Shown here in pieces: positions 61,367 to 64,000 of a stretch of DNA of 64,000 nt. Positions within the stretch are counted from its first letter, which is position 1, and each line of letters begins with the position of its first letter. The translations under genes were made by a program, and so were the position numbers. The DNA is from Flavobacteriales bacterium (GTDB taxonomy: Bacteria; Bacteroidota; Bacteroidia; NS11-12g; UBA9320), in NCBI GenBank assembly GCA_020635455.1, contig JACJZT010000002.1, positions 62,001 to 126,000 on the forward strand, written 5' to 3'. A model generated the notes under the pieces. It ran no database searches. It saw only the letters and a list, made by a program, of their open reading frames with translations, and was not told the origin of the DNA.

Positions 61367-61998
61367 TTTGACGGATTGGTTTTAATGGAATTTAATATCC
61401 AAACGGGTATCGAGTTTTTGCGTTCGTTCATTAATTTCAGAAATTCTTCCTTATTTAGTTCTCCAATCTTTTTTAGCATTGGCGATGCAATAAATGGGAA
61501 GATGAGCATTCCCAGCAAATTCATGATAAAATGCAGTGGGTTTATTGGAATGTATTCTTTCCTTTCAATTCCTTCCTTGAGTTGAAACATAAAATTGGAA
61601 CGCATCAGGGCTTCCTTCATTTTAAATTTTGACAGGAGTTCTTCAGGGTTTTGCCTTATTTCACTCAATATAAAGATCGGTATGTCGGGATTGTTCGTAA
61701 GTAGTTCGATGTAGTTAGCAACGATCTTATTTATTTTTTCTTCAAAAGAACTGGAACCATCGTTAAGCATTTCACTCAAATGCAAGAAAAATTCCTGCAT
61801 GGTTTCAAGGATAATGATGTTAAACAGCTTTTCTTTACTTCTGAAATAATAGTTCAGCAAAGCAAGGTTGATCCCGGCTTTTGTAGCAATATCTCTTGAA
61901 CGGGTTGCTGAAAATCCTTTGGTTTGAAACAATTCTCTAGCAGCTTGTTTGATTTTTTCTTCCGTCGACTGATCTATTTCCGGTGATTTAGATTTCAT
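61363..61998 (-). CDS. TetR/AcrR-family regulator (CecR-like)
   Basis: This 211-residue protein (start at the ATG at 61998; the upstream TTG adds five residues) has the TetR N-terminal DNA-binding domain (EKIKQAARELFQTKGFSAT, RSRDIATKAGINLALLNYYF, SKEKLFNIII) and a helical ligand domain. The ALLNYYFRSKE helix matches CecR/YbiH-type relatives, which control the ybhGFSR operon. It is the first gene of the operon and most likely represses it by binding the palindrome at 62048-62063. The ligand is unknown. Confidence 0.9.
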   Translation of the reverse strand: MKSKSPEIDQSTEEKIKQAARELFQTKGFSATRSRDIATKAGINLALLNYYFRSKEKLFNIIILETMQEFFLHLSEMLNDGSSSFEEKINKIVANYIELLTNNPDIPIFILSEIRQNPEELLSKFKMKEALMRSNFMFQLKEGIERKEYIPINPLHFIMNLLGMLIFPFIASPMLKKIGELNKEEFLKLMNERKNSIPVWILNSIKTNPSK

Positions 61999-62047
61999 GT
62001 TTTTCAACTGCAATATTAAAATTAAAAAATTGATTTAAACAAATGAA

Positions 62048-62063
62048 TTAAACAAATGTTTAA
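62048..62063. promoter_or_regulatory. TetR-type operator palindrome
   Basis: TTAAACA (62048-62054), AA, TGTTTAA (62057-62063) form a perfect 7-2-7 palindrome 50 bp upstream of the TetR ATG. A second copy of the left half with its extension, TTAAACAAATG, occurs at 62035-62045, 13 bp closer to the gene. The shape is typical of TetR/AcrR sites, and autoregulation of the operon is likely. Confidence 0.6.
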
Positions 62064-62111
62064 AAATTATGAAAAGTTAAGCCTGATCAGTATGCTTATG
62101 ATCATGATCAA

Positions 62112-64000
62112 TTAGCGTTTAAGAATGCTGTCTATTTGATTTTCGCTAAGTCTATCGATGTTCGCTAACTTGCGTTTCATTTCTTCGTAGGATCTTTTAA
62201 CCTCTTTCATATCCCACAATCTGACCGTATTGTCAAATGAGGTGCTCAATAAATGATCATCATTTTTTGAAAATGAAACAGAGGACACCTTACCTTTATG
62301 GCCTATGAGCACGAGTTCCTTAATATGTTTGTTCTTTGATCTTTTGAATATATAAACATGGTCGTTATGGCTACCTGCGGCGATCAATTGTCCGTTGTGA
62401 GAAAAAGCCAATGAGCTGATAAGGCCGTAATTAACCTTATGTTTATATATTTTACATTTCTTAAAAATTGAACCATACCCTATAACCAGGGTTTCAGATT
62501 CAAGCCCCGCAACAAATGAACGCATTTTGTATACCGCCAGGGATTTTACCGGTGACTCCATATTATAACTTATCAGGCATTTGAAGGTGTTATCTGGTTG
62601 TAACACCCAACCTTTAATAAATCCGTCATCTGAACACGTGAACATGGTATCATTTTTACCCGATAGAATAATAGAATTTACTACCTTGGTATGACTGCCG
62701 GAATCGATATGAAGTTTTGGAGCATTTAAATCGGTCAGGTCCCAGAAGTACAGTTTCCCGTCGGCAGTGCCCGAAACGGCTGATTTACCATCTTTACTCA
62801 TTGCAAGGCTGTGTATAGCATTTTTATGCCGCAATTTAGAGATTGCCTTTTTTTTCGACTTCTGCCAAACCAAAACCGTATTGTCATACGATCCTGTAAG
62901 CATGAGATTCAAATCTGCTGAACCTGCAATGGCATAAACACCGGCGGAATGTCCTATGAAAGTGTCTGAAGAATTGCCTGCGATGTCCATTCTGATACTG
63001 GTCTTGTCCTCCGAACAGGTGATGATGTGTTTGTCATCATTGATAAACTTTCCCTGATAGATGATGCTTTGATGAGTATGAATGGGATAGGAGCCTCTTT
63101 CTTTTATGATCCATTTTCTTACAGTTCCATCCAATGAAGCCGTAACGGTATGCATTTCTTCAATGTTACTGCCCCAAATACAGGCCCCGTATACTGCATC
63201 ATTATGTCCGACCAATTTTTGAATTACCCTGCCACTGCTGTCCCATAAAATCGCACGGTCATCCTCCGACCCGGTAAGGACATGTTTGCCATCACCCGAA
63301 AATACTGCAGAATAAATCAAACCTTTATGTCCTTTAAGTTCATGTATGACTTCTCCATTGATGTTCCAAATACAAGCTGTGTTGTCATATGAACCGGTGA
63401 GAAGTCTGTTATCCGGCGAAATATCTACGGCTACCACCGGGTTACTGTGATGTTCCAGTTTTTTTACCAATTCTCCTTTTGTGTTCCACAATTTAGCGGT
63501 TTTATCAAAAGAGCCCGTAAGAATGAACATCCCGGTATTCTTGGGTGAGAAACAGACAGCTGCGACTTGATCATTATGTGTGGTTACATTTTTACCGGAT
63601 CTGTCTTTGAGTAAGATGGATGAAACTATTTTGAATCCGTTCTCCAGCTTATGCAGCCATGCCATTGAGTCGAGGCCTCCTGAAACAGCATATTTACCAT
63701 CAGCGGAAAAATCAACACCGGCAACGAAATTTCTATGCAAAAAGGAGTCTTTGCGGTGAAATTTTAAAGCATGATCCATTGACCATATAATAACCTTATG
63801 ATCTTCCGATCCGGTTATTATTTTATTCCCGTCAGGTGAAAATCTTGCTGCCCATATGCTGTATGGGTAATTCAATACACTTACCTGATTTAAGGATCTG
63901 TCAAACAAGGTTAATCCTGAATCTGAACCTGCGATCAGCCATTTCCCGTCTTTTGAGAAATCCACAGTGTTTATCGAACCGCTCTGCCTGCAGAGGGTCT
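62112..64000 (-). CDS. WD40-repeat beta-propeller protein (5' end beyond window)
   Basis: The minus-strand frame is open to the window edge with no start needed: codons upstream of the GTG at 63965 (TLCRQSGSINTVDFS) continue a WD40 repeat, so the N-terminus lies outside. The visible 629 residues carry about twelve WD40 repeats with GH and WD ends (IITGSEDHKVIIWSMD, TGSFDKTAKLWNTKGELVK, LTGSYDNTACIWNINGEV, LTGSEDDRAILWDSSGRV, STSFDNTVRLWDMKEV), i.e. two propellers. The tail SENQIDSILKR is helical. In many bacteria such repeats follow a TIR, caspase-like or STAND ATPase domain; here this cannot be seen. It is probably cytoplasmic or surface scaffold. Confidence 0.85.
   Translation of the reverse strand, partial: TLCRQSGSINTVDFSKDGKWLIAGSDSGLTLFDRSLNQVSVLNYPYSIWAARFSPDGNKIITGSEDHKVIIWSMDHALKFHRKDSFLHRNFVAGVDFSADGKYAVSGGLDSMAWLHKLENGFKIVSSILLKDRSGKNVTTHNDQVAAVCFSPKNTGMFILTGSFDKTAKLWNTKGELVKKLEHHSNPVVAVDISPDNRLLTGSYDNTACIWNINGEVIHELKGHKGLIYSAVFSGDGKHVLTGSEDDRAILWDSSGRVIQKLVGHNDAVYGACIWGSNIEEMHTVTASLDGTVRKWIIKERGSYPIHTHQSIIYQGKFINDDKHIITCSEDKTSIRMDIAGNSSDTFIGHSAGVYAIAGSADLNLMLTGSYDNTVLVWQKSKKKAISKLRHKNAIHSLAMSKDGKSAVSGTADGKLYFWDLTDLNAPKLHIDSGSHTKVVNSIILSGKNDTMFTCSDDGFIKGWVLQPDNTFKCLISYNMESPVKSLAVYKMRSFVAGLESETLVIGYGSIFKKCKIYKHKVNYGLISSLAFSHNGQLIAAGSHNDHVYIFKRSKNKHIKELVLIGHKGKVSSVSFSKNDDHLLSTSFDNTVRLWDMKEVKRSYEEMKRKLANIDRLSENQIDSILKR

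Overview
The window is AT-rich chromosomal DNA of a Bacteroidota bacterium, most likely a Saprospiria/Chitinophagia/Cytophagia-type environmental lineage. The evidence is several secreted proteins ending in type IX secretion (T9SS) sorting domains of type A and type B (gliding-motility C-terminal type), two TonB-dependent receptors, DUF7948/SBBP-type giant surface proteins, and promoters of the Bacteroidota form (TTG/TTTG, about 20 bp, TAnnTTTG) that often lie only a few bases before the start codon. No rRNA, tRNA, CRISPR array, transposase or integrase was seen.

Layout. 1-7.6 kb: an accessory-looking, very AT-rich stretch with a truncated secreted protein, a small secreted protein, a HigBA-like toxin-antitoxin pair framed by two attC-like inverted-repeat elements, a membrane acyltransferase and a phosphoethanolamine transferase sharing overlapping stop codons, and a delta-60-repeat T9SS protein. 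7.9-12.6 kb: bestrophin-like channel, VOC protein, DUF4287 protein, and a sulfur (persulfide/rhodanese) cluster. 12.7-22.5 kb: two related metal-type TonB receptors with small partner proteins, a HEMGH-containing probable outer-membrane protein and a kelch-like T9SS protein. 22.7-29.1 kb: accessory region with a DUF4062-NB-ARC STAND ATPase, an outer-membrane protein, a TIR-membrane-coiled-coil protein, a third attC-like element and a GC-rich block of hairpins and direct repeats. 29.1-31.5 kb: a probable copper/oxidative operon (small membrane protein, Spy/CpxP-like sensor, MbnP-like protein, MauG-like di-haem protein).

31.7-55.2 kb: mostly core genes (PAF-acetylhydrolase-like enzyme, GT39-like transferase, MmcQ/YjbR, recQ, GT4, rel/spoT, Fur, purA, sucC, Sua5-like, ABM monooxygenase), together with a TPR-CAP secreted protein split by a frameshift at a run of ten A and two giant T9SS type B proteins. 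55.2-62.1 kb: a complete TetR-TolC-HlyD-ATPase-ATPase-permease-permease export operon matching the YbhGFSR plan, with the double ATPase split into two genes and a TetR-type palindrome upstream. 62.1-64 kb: the C-terminal part of a WD40 propeller protein that runs off the window.

Most promising for follow-up: the dispersed attC-like elements around the toxin-antitoxin cassette, the GC-rich repeat island, the A10 slip site in the TPR-CAP gene, the neighbouring STAND and TIR genes, and two genes whose family-conserved N-terminus has no ATG and begins near an ATA just after a TAnnTTTG promoter.
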